A DNA stretch of 44,349 bases from Tetrahymena elliotti 4EA (GCA_000231825.2 JH720379.1:116332-160680), one strand, 5' to 3'. Positions 1 through 11,917 are shown, counted from the first letter of the stretch. The notes: generated by a model from the letters alone, not told the origin. A program made the numbers and translations.

Positions 1-678
1 TTAAAAATTGATTTAAGGTAATATAAAAATAAAAATACATTAATTTAATAATCAGAAAAATTATTATAAAAAAGGTGGAACGAATTAAATGGAGATACAT
101 CATTTGCAAATTTATTCAGAAAAGAAATTGAATTGAAATTAGAATATTGATTATTTTTGAAGAATCTCAAAATAATTTTTATAAAATATGATTTCTGAAA
201 AAAAACATATTTTGATAATTTTAAAAGGAATGATTTTAAATAAAAGCAATTAATTTTTTAAAAAACACAATTGGAGATGATTGTAAATGTACTATTGTAA
301 ATTTGGAAAACTTTAACAAAATAAAAAATACAAATTAAATCTGAATTTTTTTATTTATTAGGTAAAGTATTATTTGATAAATCAAATGTTCTTTTGGTTA
401 TTCTTTTCATTGTTTGATTAATAAATTGCATTTTTAGTTATTTGGCTTTCAAATCAATTTTATTCAGAATTATTTTTTGTATCTAATTAAAAGACTATAA
501 ATACACATAAACCTAATAAATAAATTTGAGTTGTTTTTACATGTAAATTATATCAAAATAAATTAATAAAAATTTTGAAAAAATATTTTAAAAGCAAGCA
601 ATCTTTGGAAATTTTGAGAAAAATTTAAATAATAAAAGCAAATAAAATATAAACAAATTACAATTAGAATTTTTTCTT
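1..678. other. AT-rich DNA, no gene seen
   Basis: I see no convincing coding signal on either strand with TAA/TAG read as Gln. Short open stretches are expected by chance in DNA this AT-rich, because only TGA stops translation. Confidence 0.5.
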
Positions 679-1830
679 TCAGTATTTCAAAATCCAATTA
701 CCTAATCTTTTCATTTTGAAAATGTGTTTTTTAAAATTTAAATTTCTAAATCCAATAGTGATGAGGCTGTCTAATTTTTTTAAGTTTCCCAATCCTTCTA
801 TTTTGATTTATAAAGTGAAGATTTTCAAATCTTAGATGCGAGATAGGTGACCAATTAAAGCTTCTTCAAATTAAATTATATTCATAAAATGTTAAAATGA
901 TAATAGCTTTATTTAATTTTATTGGAAATAATTTAGCAAATTTAGAGAATTAAATTTTATTAAATATTCGAAATCTGATTGAAAATTCATTTACTTTTTT
1001 CAGTTAAAATAATCCGAGATCTAGAAATTTAAATATATATCTGTCAGTTTCTAAAATGTTTGCATTTAATTATTTTAGATTATCTAAGAATGGTATTTAC
1101 TTGTTCAAAAATGTATCAAAAGCTACTTAATCAGTTTTATTTATGATCAAACTAATCTTTGTTAAGCTTGTTAGAGATATAATATTCTGAATAGTATTTA
1201 GAATTTCTAATGAACTTTCAAGAAATTCACAATTTTAAAGATTAATATTAAATGATTTTTGTTAATTGAGAAGTTAGCTACTTAGCAATAACTTTAATTT
1301 CTTAAAATGATTAATGTAAAATATTTGTTCTAATATTTTAAAAGTATTTAATTTATTTTCAGAACTTATTTTGAGTTGGAACTCTTAGATATTCTCATTT
1401 CTTTTTACATCTTATACAATTAATTGAATATCTTTCTCACAAATTTCTTTAAATTTTAATGAAAGCTTTATTAGATTTTTGAAAAAACATATTCTCAAGT
1501 AATCAATTTCTTGTTTATTTAATACTCTCTCTTGCAAATCTAATTTGAACTAGGTGAAATTATTTTGATCTTTAAGGCCTTAATATAAAGAGTTAAAGAA
1601 TCAACTAAAATCTTACTAATAACTATGATCATTAATTTTAATTAATTCAACTGTTTTTATTTTCTTTAAACAATCAAAGAGATGCAAAAATTCTTTGCTT
1701 TAAGTAATGATAAAACTTATTAAACTTTTTCCTCTAAAATCTTCAATTTTCATTAATATAGAAAAGTCGTTTAAGTCTTTAATTATATTCCCTTTCAAGC
1801 TTGCCCTATTGTATTGACTTAGTTTTTTTA
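679..1830 (-). pseudogene. Decayed LRR protein gene, C-terminal part
   Basis: Read on the minus strand with the ciliate code, this gives a Leu/Ile-spaced protein with the rhythm of ribonuclease-inhibitor-type LRRs, for example NLIKLSLKF, LKLLLSSQLL, SLTKISLII and IQDLKIFTLQI. It ends in KMKRLGNWILKY followed by TGA at 679-681. That ending resembles the ERLVKIIIKY-stop end of the neighbouring LRR gene, which suggests the same family. One reading frame has an in-frame TGA at 1601-1603. It then runs to another TGA at 866-868, while the best-looking LRR sequence past about 960 lies in a second frame, so at least one frameshift is present. I therefore call it a relic. An intact gene with introns I have misplaced is possible, and chance ORFs are long in this genome, so confidence is modest. 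Confidence 0.4.
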
Positions 1831-3159
1831 TTTTTAAATAAAAAATTAAAATGATTTACTTCACTTAATCTTTTTTGATTAATTTATTACTTTTTAGTTT
1901 TTAAAGGAATGCTATACAAAAGTTTAATGGCTTGGAATCACTACTTTTAGAATGTTTTTTATAAATAAGAAGAATTAAATTAATTCATTTCAAATAAAAA
2001 TTTAATAATTTATTAAAATGTAATTCAGATATTTTTTAAATTTAGCACAAGTTGAATGAAATAATTTAAATTTATTCTTTGCGCCGATGTTTAAATTACA
2101 AAAAAGTGTATTTTAAAATTAACTTATCAGACTCTAGGCTCTGATTTGATGTTCTGATTAGCACTAAACTTTAATTTAGATGAAATACTTTCTTTCATTA
2201 GAAAATTTAATTAAATAATTTGATTTCCCATTAAATAAATTCTAATTTGAAACACTTCACAATTAAATTAAGATTAGATTTAAACCATATTTTAACTCAT
2301 AAGATTAAATGAATGATGGTAAAGATTCATAAAATGACCATATTTCATTCTTTCTTCAGTATTTTTCATCTGTATTGTGAATTAATTTCTAGACTAACAA
2401 AAATTGTTTTATTTTACATAAAAAGCATTCACTCTATAGCTAGCTATATCTAGTCTTTTTCCAAATGCAAAGATATTTTCTAGCTTATTGCCGTAGTTTT
2501 AGTCAATTAATTACTTAGGGGTAGGCTCTTTTCTAATCTGATTTCGTTAAATATATAATATCTACAATTTTCCAAATGGTATTATCTCTGATTTACCTTT
2601 ACATAATTTTGGCAGTAGTTAGTGGAAAGAGAACATTAATAAATTAAATTAATTGGTAATTTCTTTTACATTATATTTTTTAAATATTTACTGTTCGTTT
2701 AGGTATTGACATTTAACTTTAGCTAAAAGCACTAAAAAATGCAATGAAGTAAAATATTGTTTTGTGAAAATGTTTAATATTTTCAAGATAGGTTATTGTA
2801 GACCTTGATGATGAATAATCCAATCAAAATATTTGAAATCTTATTATTGGATAAATATATTTTATTAAAGAATTTTTTTTCTTTCTAATATGTATGATTA
2901 ATTTGTGGGAGAATTATAGAAAATAGAAAATCTTTTTAAGAATCAACCAACATTCTTCTCACATTAAGAGATATTTTTAAATTTACAAAATTAAAACATT
3001 TTTATAAATATTAAACCAAGTTATTTTCACAAGAAATAAAAATAAAACAAAAAAGTTATTTTCACAAGAAATAAAAATAAAACAAAAAAGAAGATAAAAG
3101 AAATCTTCTCTACAAATTTATTTTTAACTTAATAATATCTGCTATTTGATTCTAAGTAA
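1831..3159. other. AT-rich DNA with possible LRR relics, no firm gene
   Basis: Some minus-strand stretches (about 1970-2300 and 2490-2830) are open in the ciliate code and loosely LRR-like, but they are interrupted by TGA and I cannot join them into a gene. They may be the upstream part of the decayed LRR gene to the left. Confidence 0.3.
3020..3089. repeat. Two-copy 35-bp tandem duplication
   Basis: Two identical 35-bp units beginning GTTATTTTCACAAGAAATAA lie head to tail at 3020-3054 and 3055-3089. Perfect identity points to a recent duplication. It lies just downstream of the LRR gene's stop codon. Confidence 0.85.
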
Positions 3160-6100
3160 TCAGTATTTTATAATTATTTTAACTAATCTTTCTGATTTTA
3201 TGAGCTTTGATCTTAGTCTTTATTCACCGATTTTAGCATTATTATTTAAACTTTTAAAAAATTATGTAAATAAGTATTGAATAAAAAAATATTTAAAAGA
3301 ATGAATGAGAAAAACATCAAAATTTGAATTTAATCTAAAAATAGCAAATAAAAATGAATGAATGAGCATGCGAGTAAAACAAATATCAAGTAAACCAACC
3401 CAAATCTATCATTCATATATTTAGTCAGTTGCTCATAAATATAATTAATATTGAATTTATTTTTACCCAAGGTTAAGAGTCAAAGTTTAGAGATTAGAAC
3501 ATTTTGCTAACGAAGATCCTAACCTTTCTGCTCCCTTTTCTCCAAAATAAGTGCCACTTTTAAAAAATTATTTAAATTAATATTGAATAAAGAAATATTT
3601 TAAAAAATAAGAAAAACATCAAAATTAAATCTTGAAAATAAATTGAAAAATTAATAATAAACATTAAAGTAGACTAACCCAAATCAATCAATAAATCATT
3701 CAGTTAGTTAATTAGTTAATCAGTTGCTTATAAATATAATGAAAATTGAAACTCTATTTTTACTCAAGTCTAAGAGTCAAAATTTAGAGATTAGAAAATT
3801 TTGCGAAGGTAGATCCTAATCCTTCTGCTCCCTTTTCCCCTATACGAGTGCAACTTTTAAAATTATTCAAATAAATTTTGAAAAAAGTAATATCTAAAAG
3901 TATGAGAAAAACATTAAAGTTTGGATTAAATCTGAAAACGACAAAAAAAAATGAATTAATAAATGAATGAAGATCCAAATAAATATCAAGCAAACAGACC
4001 AACCAAAATTAATCAGTCAGTCAGTCAGTTGCTCATAAATTAGAGTCTTTATTATTCATTCAAAAATGTAAAATTAATATTGTTTTACGTGAGAGTCAAA
4101 ATTTAGAGATTAGAGCATTTTGTTAACTCAAAACCTAATGCTTATGCACTAATATCACCAATAATATGATCACTTTTAAAAAATTGAAAATAAATCTTAA
4201 ATAAAGAAATGTTTAAAACAACCAGAAAAGCATAAAAATTTGAATTAATATGAGCAAGCCAAACAAATATCAAGCAGCACTCATAAATTAAAGTTTTTTT
4301 TATTCATTCAAAAATATATGATAAATATTGAAACTCTATTTTTACACAAGGTTAAGAGCCAAAGTTTAGAGATTAGAACATTTTGCTAAGCAAGATCCTA
4401 ATCCTTAGGCACCCTTTCCACCAATTTTATTCATACTTTTAAAAATAGTAATAAAATCTTGAATAAAAAAATATTTTCAAGAATGAGAAAAACATAAAAA
4501 TTTTGATTTAATTTCCAAACTGCAAATAAAAACTAATGAATGAGTAAGCCAAACAAATATCAAGTAAACCAACCTAATCCTATCATTAATTCATTTAGTC
4601 AATAAATATAATTTATATTGAAACTCTATTTTTACCCAAGATAAAGAGACAAAGTTTAGAGATTAGAACACTTTGTTAACTCAGATCCTAATCCTAATGT
4701 GCCCTATTGTCCAATATTATTCTGACTTTTAAAAAATTAAAAATAAATATAAATAAAAGCATAATTAAAAGAATGTGAAAAACATTAAAATTTGCATTAA
4801 ATCTGAAAAAAGCAAATAAATATTAATAAATGAGCTTGTGAGCCAAACAAATATCAATAAAACCAGTGATGGGACGAGCTAAGTCTGAGAGGAAATTTTT
4901 AAATTTTTAAGTTCGCGTATGAAAATAGTCTGTATGATATTTTTTTTAAAAAGTCTGTCTCATTAGCAAACTAAAAACTTCAAAAATTCATACAATAAAT
5001 TTGAATTAATAATTGATTATTTAAAATATTTTATTTAAATTTTAACAATTTTGCTTTGTCTTTGATTTTTTTTTCCCTCCCAATTTGTATTGAAAAAAAA
5101 AAAATCTTGATAAAGTTATTAACATATTTCGATCATAAAAAAGTAATAAAATCAAAGTAATAAAGATAATGGAAGAATATGAAATTATTGATAAGGATAT
5201 ATTCACAAATTATGTTTGGGATTACTTTAAAATGCTAAAATGAAAGAAAAATGCTGTTTGTACACTTTGTGATCCTTAATCTGATAAACGGTAAATTGCT
5301 TACTGTAAAACTCCACATAATTTATAAGAACATTTAAAAGACCAAACCTACCTTGATGAAAATAAGAAAATAAAAGAATATAATAAATTGAATTAATTGA
5401 ACTAAGAAAAAGAAATTACATTAGAAAAAGAAAATCACACTAAATTTTAAGTTAATAAAAAATTAGTAAGGCCAAATATAAAGTTTGTGGTAAAAAAAGT
5501 CCAAAAATCTGCTATAACCTACAAGTTTTGTTGGCATATTATAAGTGATTTATAACCCTTTTAAATTGTTAACCAATATGGATTTAGGTAGTTAATTTAG
5601 AATCTTGACTCAACATATCAAATTCCCTCATCAAAATATATTAAGAAATGCATATTTGAAATTTATGATACAAGTCTCTCATCAATCAAATAAATAATTA
5701 CTAAGTTGAATCTAATTTAAAAATCATTATGTATAATATTTGATTCTTGGAAAAATTTTTCTGCTTTTTTTGATCTATGCTTTGGGTCCTTATCCTAGTA
5801 TAATGATATTTTTTTATTTTTAAAATACTTTAGTTTCCAATTTAATAACCTAGATTTAAGGATTTTAAGAAATAACTTAGTTGTTAGGTATTCAGTAAAT
5901 ATATACAATTTGAGGGGACCTTTTCTTGTTATTGCTACCCAAACATGGAACTTCTCAGAATGCTTTGGTTTAGGATAGCTCACATTTTTCTAGCTCTTTA
6001 ATTGCCATTGCTTTTTCAGAAAGATATGAGTTTGAAAAGTGCATTCATCCGCATATACAGCTGTTGATAAATCATCATTTATTGATTCTTACAAAATCTC

Positions 6101-9100
6101 AGGCACTTAAGTTTTTAAAATTAGGATAATGGTAGGCTAGCCTTGCGTACTTCGATAATTTACATCAGAATATTTCAAAAATCTCCAGATTGAGCTATTT
6201 GGTGAGTCTAATTTGAGATTGCTTTTAATAATGTTAATGGTTAATCCTTGGTTTTTACTTACAAAAGCTAAAATTCCTTTTTGATTTTTTTTTGAAATGC
6301 TCCCAAAACGATTTGAGTCTGATCTTTATTGTCTATTGACATTTTCTCCTTTTTTGAACTTTTATACTGTTTTATAAACTGTACTTCTCGAAATTTTGAG
6401 TTTCCTTTTTAAAATATTATAGATTTAAGTGGTTTTATACTTACCAGTTTCGAATAAAGATTAAATTCTTTATGATCGAGTTTTTATTATCAGCTCTTTT
6501 TTTCATTGTAATTTTTTCTACTATTTTTTTCAATTTCTATTGTTTTTTGAAAAAATTCAATTATGATTTTTTCTAACTTAATAATGTTACCAACGGAAAT
6601 AAACTTTCTTTTCACAATTCAAATATACAATAATATAGAGCATCATGCTCTTTATATAATCAAATAAAAATAATTTGAACAGCACTGAATCTTGAAAGAA
6701 GCGCAAACATTAATAAAGTATACAAAAATTGAAAGACATTGTAAAAGACTAGCTGGAATTCTATATATCACTCAATAAATTCTTTATTACGAGCAAAAGA
6801 ATCAGTAATATAAGTATTTGATAAACAAAAGGATTTGTAGGATTTGAAGCTTAAGGATGAAGAATGGGATTCTCTTGAGTCAATAAGTTTAATTTTAAAA
6901 TCGATTCTGGATATTTCTTATTTTGCTAATAAAGAAATTAAATAACTATTTCTTGCATCTTACCATCCTTACATTAGATTAAAAATGAAATCTGCAAATC
7001 TTAAATTAATTATTTATTTTTTTTAAGCTTACTTCTTTATTTAAAAAAATAAATATCAACCAAGCTGCAAACAAAGTTTACTGAACATTATTAACCAATA
7101 ATGAAAACTCTTAGGATCGGCTTATACTTAGATCCAAAATTTAAATAAAATTTAGAATAGAGTTATGAAAAAGAATTCTCTCAAGCTCAAACTGATATTA
7201 TCAATATAAGATTAAAATAGATATAACAACAACCAAATATAACGGTTGAAACCTCCAAACCAACCAAACCTAACATAAGACGAACACAATATGCACCAAA
7301 ATAATTATCAAAATAAAAAGAAATTAAAAATGAGATAAATTAATATGATAATATAGATTTATCATCATATCTAAAATATCCTTCAACTAAATTTTAGAAA
7401 GAAAATATTAAAATATTTCCTCATTTAAGTGAGATTTCAAAATAATTCTTAATTATCTCTGCTAAAGTTCTGAAGCTGAGAGAATATTTTCAGATTCAGG
7501 CAATTTAATTTCAAAAAAAAGAAATAAACTTAAAACAGAATCTATTTAGAAATTAATGTTCTTAAAATAAAATGAAAAATATAATTAATTAGACACGTAG
7601 AAATTGAAAAAAGATTTAATTCTAATAAGTATGAAATAATTTGATATTCAGTTATATTTTGCTACATATTTTTTCTTTGAAAAAATGATAAATTCTTGAT
7701 TTTTTAATAAAGTAAAAATTGTTTTTGGATATATTCGTGAACTAATTTTTTGAAAAGTTCGCTAACTGAAATATTCGCGTACTTAAAAAATTAAGAGTTC
7801 GAGAATAAAAAAGTTCGCGAATTAAAAAATTTTTAGAGTTCGTCCAATCATCACTGAATAAAACCAATCAAAATCAGTAGCTTATAAATATAATAAATAT
7901 TGAAACTCTATTTTTACGTAAGGTTAAGAGTCAAAATTTAGAGATTAGAGCATTTTCCTAAGCCAGATCCTAATGTTTATGCTCCAATTTGATTAATTTT
8001 ATTCAGACTTTTAAAATATAAAAAAAATAAAATAGCGAATAAGAAATATTTAAGAGAATAAGAAAAACATAAAAATTTGGAATAAATTTAGCAAAGGCAA
8101 ATAAAAAGTAATGATTAAGCAAACCAAATAAATATTAAATAAATCAACCCAAATAAGTTAGTCAGTCAGTCACTCATAAATTATTCTTTCAAAAATATAA
8201 AATTAGTCATGAAACTTTATTTTTACCCAAGGTCAAGAGTCAAAGTTTAGAGATTAGAGCATTTTGCTAAACCAGAGCCTAATTCTTATGAGCCAATATC
8301 ACCAATATTATTGCGACTTTTCAAAAATTATAAAAATAAATATTGAATGAAGAAATATTTCAAAGAATGAGAAAAACACAAAAATTTGGATTAAATATGA
8401 AAACAGCAAATTAAAATGAATGAGCAATCCAAATATATCAAGAAAACCCACCCAAACCAACCAGTTAATTAGTTAGTCAGTTAGTAATCGGTTGCTCTTA
8501 AATTAAAATATTTTTTGATTCACCTAAAAATGTATAATTAACATTGTAAGTCTATTTTTACTTAAAGCTAAGAGTCAAGGTTTAGAGATTAGAGATTTTT
8601 GCTAAGGCAGATCCTAATCCTTAAGTGCCCTTTCCACTAATCTTATTCCAACTTTTAAAAAATTATTAAAATGATTATTAAATAAAGAAATATTTAAAAG
8701 AATGACAAAAACATTAAAAATGAAAACAACAAATAAAAATGAGTGATTGAGCTAGCAAAACAAATATCAAGAAAACCAACCTAAATTAGTCATATTCAGC
8801 CACTCAAAATATAATTAAAAAAGAAACTCTATTTTTACTCAAGGCTAAGAGTCAAAATTTAGAGATTAGAGCATTTTGCTAAGCCAGATCCTAATCCTGA
8901 TTCACCAATTTGATCAATATTATTCTGACTTTTAAAATATTATAAAAATAAGTATTGAATAAAAATATTTAAGAGAATCTGTAAAATTTGAATTAAATCT
9001 AAAAACTGCAAATAAAAATGATTGATTGAGTCAGTCAGTGAGCCAAACAAATATGAAGTGAGCCAAACCAAATCAATAAGTCAATCAGTTAGTTAGTCAG

Positions 9101-11917
9101 CTCATAAATTAATTTTTTTTTTTATTTATCCAAAAATCCATAAACAATAATATTTGAAACTCTATTTTTACTCAAGGTTTAGAATCAAAGTTTAGAGTTT
9201 AGAGCATTTTGCTAAGCCAGATCCTAATCCTTAAGCACCCGACCCACCAATTTCATTCTAACTTTTAAAATATTATAAAAATAAGTTGTGAATAAGATAA
9301 AAAAATGAGAAAAGTAGAAAATTTGGATTAATCTGGAAAGAGCAAATAAAAATTAATGAATGAACAAGCTAAACAAATATCAAGTAAACTAACCTAAATC
9401 AATCATTAATTTAGTTAATTAAATAAGTTGTTTAAAAATATAATGAATATTGAAGCTATATTTTTACTCAAGTTTAAGAGTCAAAGTTTAGAGATTAGAA
9501 CATTTTGCTAAGACAGATCCTAATCCTTCTGCTCCCTTTTCCCCAATTTGAGTACTACTTTTAAAAATATATAAAAATAAATATTGAATAAATAAATATT
9601 TAAAACAATGTGAAAAACATTTAAATTTGGAGTAAATCTGGAAAAATCAAAAAAAAAAATGAATAAAAGAGCAAGTGAGGCAAACAAATATCAAGTAAAC
9701 CAATCCAATCGAATCCAAATCAATCACTTAGTTAATCAACCTCATAAATTAAGGTTTTTATTTATTCATACAAAAACACATAATTAAAATTTATACTCCA
9801 TTTTTACGTGAGGTTAAGATCTAAAGTTTTGAGATTAGAGCATTCTGCTAAGCCAGATACTAATCCTTTGGCACCCTTTCCATTAATTGTATTCGGTCTT
9901 TTAAAAAATTATAAAAATAATTATTGAATGAAGAAATATTGAGACAAAATTCAAAATTTGAAGAAAATTTAAAAACATCAAATAAAAATTTATGATTTAG
10001 ATAACTAAACAAATATCAAGAACACCAACCCAAATTAACCATTCAGTCAATCAGTAAGTTAGTTAGTTAGTTTGTCAGTTGTTCATAATTTAAAGTCTTA
10101 TTCATTGAAGAGTGTATAATTAATATTGAAACTCTATTTTTACCTGATGCAAAGAGTCAAAGTTTAGAGGCTAGAGCATTTTGCTAAGGAAGATCCTAAT
10201 TTTTCAGCTCCCTTTTCACCAATATTATTGTAACTTTTAAAAATTATGAAAATAAACATTGAATAAGGAAATATTGAAAAGGAAGAAAAAATAATAAAAA
10301 TTTGGCCTAAATCTTGAAGCATTAAAAAAAATAACGAGTGAGTGAGTGAGACAAACAAATATCAAGTAAACAAACCCAACCCAATACAATCCAAACCAAC
10401 CATTCAATTAATTAGCCTCATAAATTAAGGCCTTTATTTATTTATTGATACAAAAAAGCATAATTAAAATTGGAACTCATTTCTTACGCAAGGCTAAGAT
10501 TCAAAGTTTAGAGTTGAGAACATTTTGCTAAGCATGATCCTAATCCCTATGAGCCCAATTCTCCTATATTATTATTACTTTTAAAGAATTGTAAAAAATG
10601 TTGAATAAATAAAATTTTAAAGAATGAGATAAATGAATGAGCAAGCCAAACAAATATAGTATTCTCTTAATAATTTGATACAACGGAATACTGAAAAATA
10701 TGAAAATATTTGATATTTTTATCAAAATTGAGCTAAAAGTAGAGTATTGATTGGCTCAGTTCTTCTGATGAATTAGTGAATTTTACTAAAATTTTGAACT
10801 TTGAATACTCACTTCTTGACTAGCATTAAAAACTGAAACTTAGAACTGAGTAAGTGAGAGAATAAGGTATCAAGTAAACCAACCAAAATTAGTTAGTAGT
10901 AGGTTACTCATAAATTAAATTCTTTATTTATTATAATTAATATTTAAACTTTATTTTTACTCAAGGTCTAGAGTCAAAGTTTAGAGATGAGAGCATTTTG
11001 CTAATCCAGATCCTAATCCTGAAGCACCCTTTGCACAAATAAAATTCTGACTTTTAAAATATTATAATAAGAAATATTTTAAAAGAATGAGAAAAACACA
11101 AACATTTGGATTAAATCATGAAACATCAATAATGAATGAGCTAAAGAGTGAAACAAAAATATCAAGTAAACCAACCAAAATGAGTTAGTCATTAAGTCAG
11201 TTACTCATAAATTAAATTAATTGAATATTGTATAATTAATATATAAACTCTATTATTACTCTAGGTAAAGAGTAAAAGTTTAGAGATTAGAACATTTGGC
11301 TAAGGAAGATCCTAATTCTTCTGCTCCCATTTCACCAACTTCACAGCAACTTTAAAAAATTTTTTAAAAAAAATATTGAAATATAAATAAAACAATGAGA
11401 AAAACATAAAAATTTGGATTAAATCTGAAAAAATTAATGAATGAGTGAGTGAGTGAGCTAAAAATTTATGAAGATAACCAACCCAATCTTAATCAATCGT
11501 TCAGTCAATCAAGTTGGTTCATATCTCATAAATGTATTATTTTATTCATTCAAAAATGTATAATATCTCTTTTTACGCAAGGTTAAGAGTTAAAGTTTAG
11601 AGATTAAAGCATTTCGATAAGCCAGATCCTAATGCTTTTGTGCCCCTTCCACAAATTTTATTAAAACTTTTAAAATATTGAAAAAAGAAATAAATATTTA
11701 AAAGAATGAGAAAAACATAAAAATTTGAATTAAATCTGAAAAGAACAAATAAAAATAAAAGAATGGCTGGCCAAACAAATATAAAGTAAGCCAACAAAAA
11801 TCAATCAGTCAGTTAGCTAGTCTCTCATAAATTAAAATATATATATATATATTCATTCAAAAGTATATAATTAATATTAAAGCACTATTTTTACCAAAAT
11901 CTAAGATTCAAAGTTTA
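3160..11917 (-). CDS. Leucine-rich-repeat protein, one LRR per exon (5' partial)
   Basis: An LRR protein of a type expanded in ciliates; its function is unknown. The exons, 3' to 5', are 3160-3250 (stop TGA at 3160-3162), 3467-3556, 3764-3853, 4089-4172, 4346-4435, 4636-4725, 7918-8007, 8227-8316, 8562-8651, 8839-8928, 9172-9261, 9468-9557, 9808-9897, 10144-10233, 10488-10577, 10961-11050, 11260-11349, 11577-11666 and 11895-(gap). Internal exons are 90 nt (one is 84), begin after TTTAAAAG, end before GTAAAAATA or a close variant, and are all cut in the same phase. Each gives about 30 residues around NxIGxKGA, GLGSGLAKCSNL and QTLTLxL. All 17 complete internal exons lack TGA, which argues for selection on the protein. 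The N-terminus is not visible, so a kinase or other head domain cannot be excluded. No signal or membrane segment is seen in the visible part. Confidence 0.78.
5169..7570 (+). pseudogene. hAT transposase, degenerate and interrupted
   Basis: The reading starts at ATG 5169. An N-terminal BED-type zinc finger is visible (VWDYF, then CTLC, then a Leu/His segment NLQEHLKD). A typical hAT stretch follows (WHIISDLQPFQIV, GFRQLIQNLDS, YQIPSSKYI), running to an FDSW motif near 5745 where the first acidic catalytic residue is expected. After the Tc1-like segment, hAT sequence resumes near 6620 (EHHALY, SWNSIYHSINSLL, YLDPKFKQNL). It ends with the dimerisation domain: FPHLSEIS in one frame, then SEAERIFSDSGNLISKKR in another. 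Breaks: an in-frame TGA at 5241-5243 within the zinc finger, frameshifts near 7090 and 7460, and the middle region replaced by the insertion. It should be inactive. Confidence 0.85.
5745..6502 (-). pseudogene. Tc1/mariner-family transposase fragment nested in the hAT element
   Basis: Minus-strand reading in the ciliate code, free of TGA for about 250 codons. An N-terminal helix-turn-helix region (RSQRIQSLFETGKYKT, ISRSTVYKTVQKFKKG) is followed by a basic linker. Next comes the DDE-type core, with a first catalytic Asp in VYADECTF, then FHVWVAITRKGP, and a second Asp in YQDKDPKHRSKKAEKFF. The part that should hold the third acidic residue (usually in a SPDLNPIEN-like segment) is absent, because the sequence runs into hAT coding sequence near 5745. 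No ATG fits the start and I found no clear terminal repeats, so both ends look truncated. It cannot encode a complete enzyme. Confidence 0.78.
10658..10867. mobile_element. Small insertion (about 210 bp) in an LRR-gene intron
   Basis: Sister introns read continuously AACAAATATCAAGTAAACC. Here CAAATAT is followed by about 210 bp of unrelated sequence before TATCAAGTAAACC resumes, leaving TAT on both sides. The ends share a short inverted match (TATTCTCT near the left, AGAGAATA near the right). It has no coding capacity. It fits a MITE-like insert with TA-type duplication, or an IES-like sequence, but the inverted ends are too short to be certain. Confidence 0.5.

Larger units (their letters stand above)
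4864..7856 (+). mobile_element. hAT transposon inserted in an LRR-gene intron
   Basis: A 2993-bp element bounded by imperfect terminal inverted repeats. The left end is CAGTGATGGGACGA and the right end, reverse complemented, is CAGTGATGATTGGACGA; both are followed by A/T runs and a GTTCGCG or TTCGCG block. The CAGTG start and exact 8-bp target duplication identify the hAT superfamily. It lies between LRR exons 4636-4725 and 7918-8007, so it is spliced out with the intron and need not harm the gene. It carries a broken transposase reading left to right and a Tc1/mariner-like piece in the opposite orientation. Its glutamines are written TAA/TAG, so it has adapted to the host code. Confidence 0.92.
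4856..7864. repeat. 8-bp target-site duplication of the hAT element
   Basis: AATAAAAC is found at 4856-4863 directly before the left end and again at 7857-7864 directly after the right end. The flanks joined without the insert match the same place in sister introns (AAATATCAAGTAAACCAACC). Eight bases is the duplication size typical of hAT elements. Confidence 0.93.

Noticed and set aside
3784..4002. Separate small hydrophobic proteins at 3784-4002, 10164-10358 and 11597-11797
   Set aside because: Each is an intron plus part of one LRR exon of the same gene, read in the standard code.
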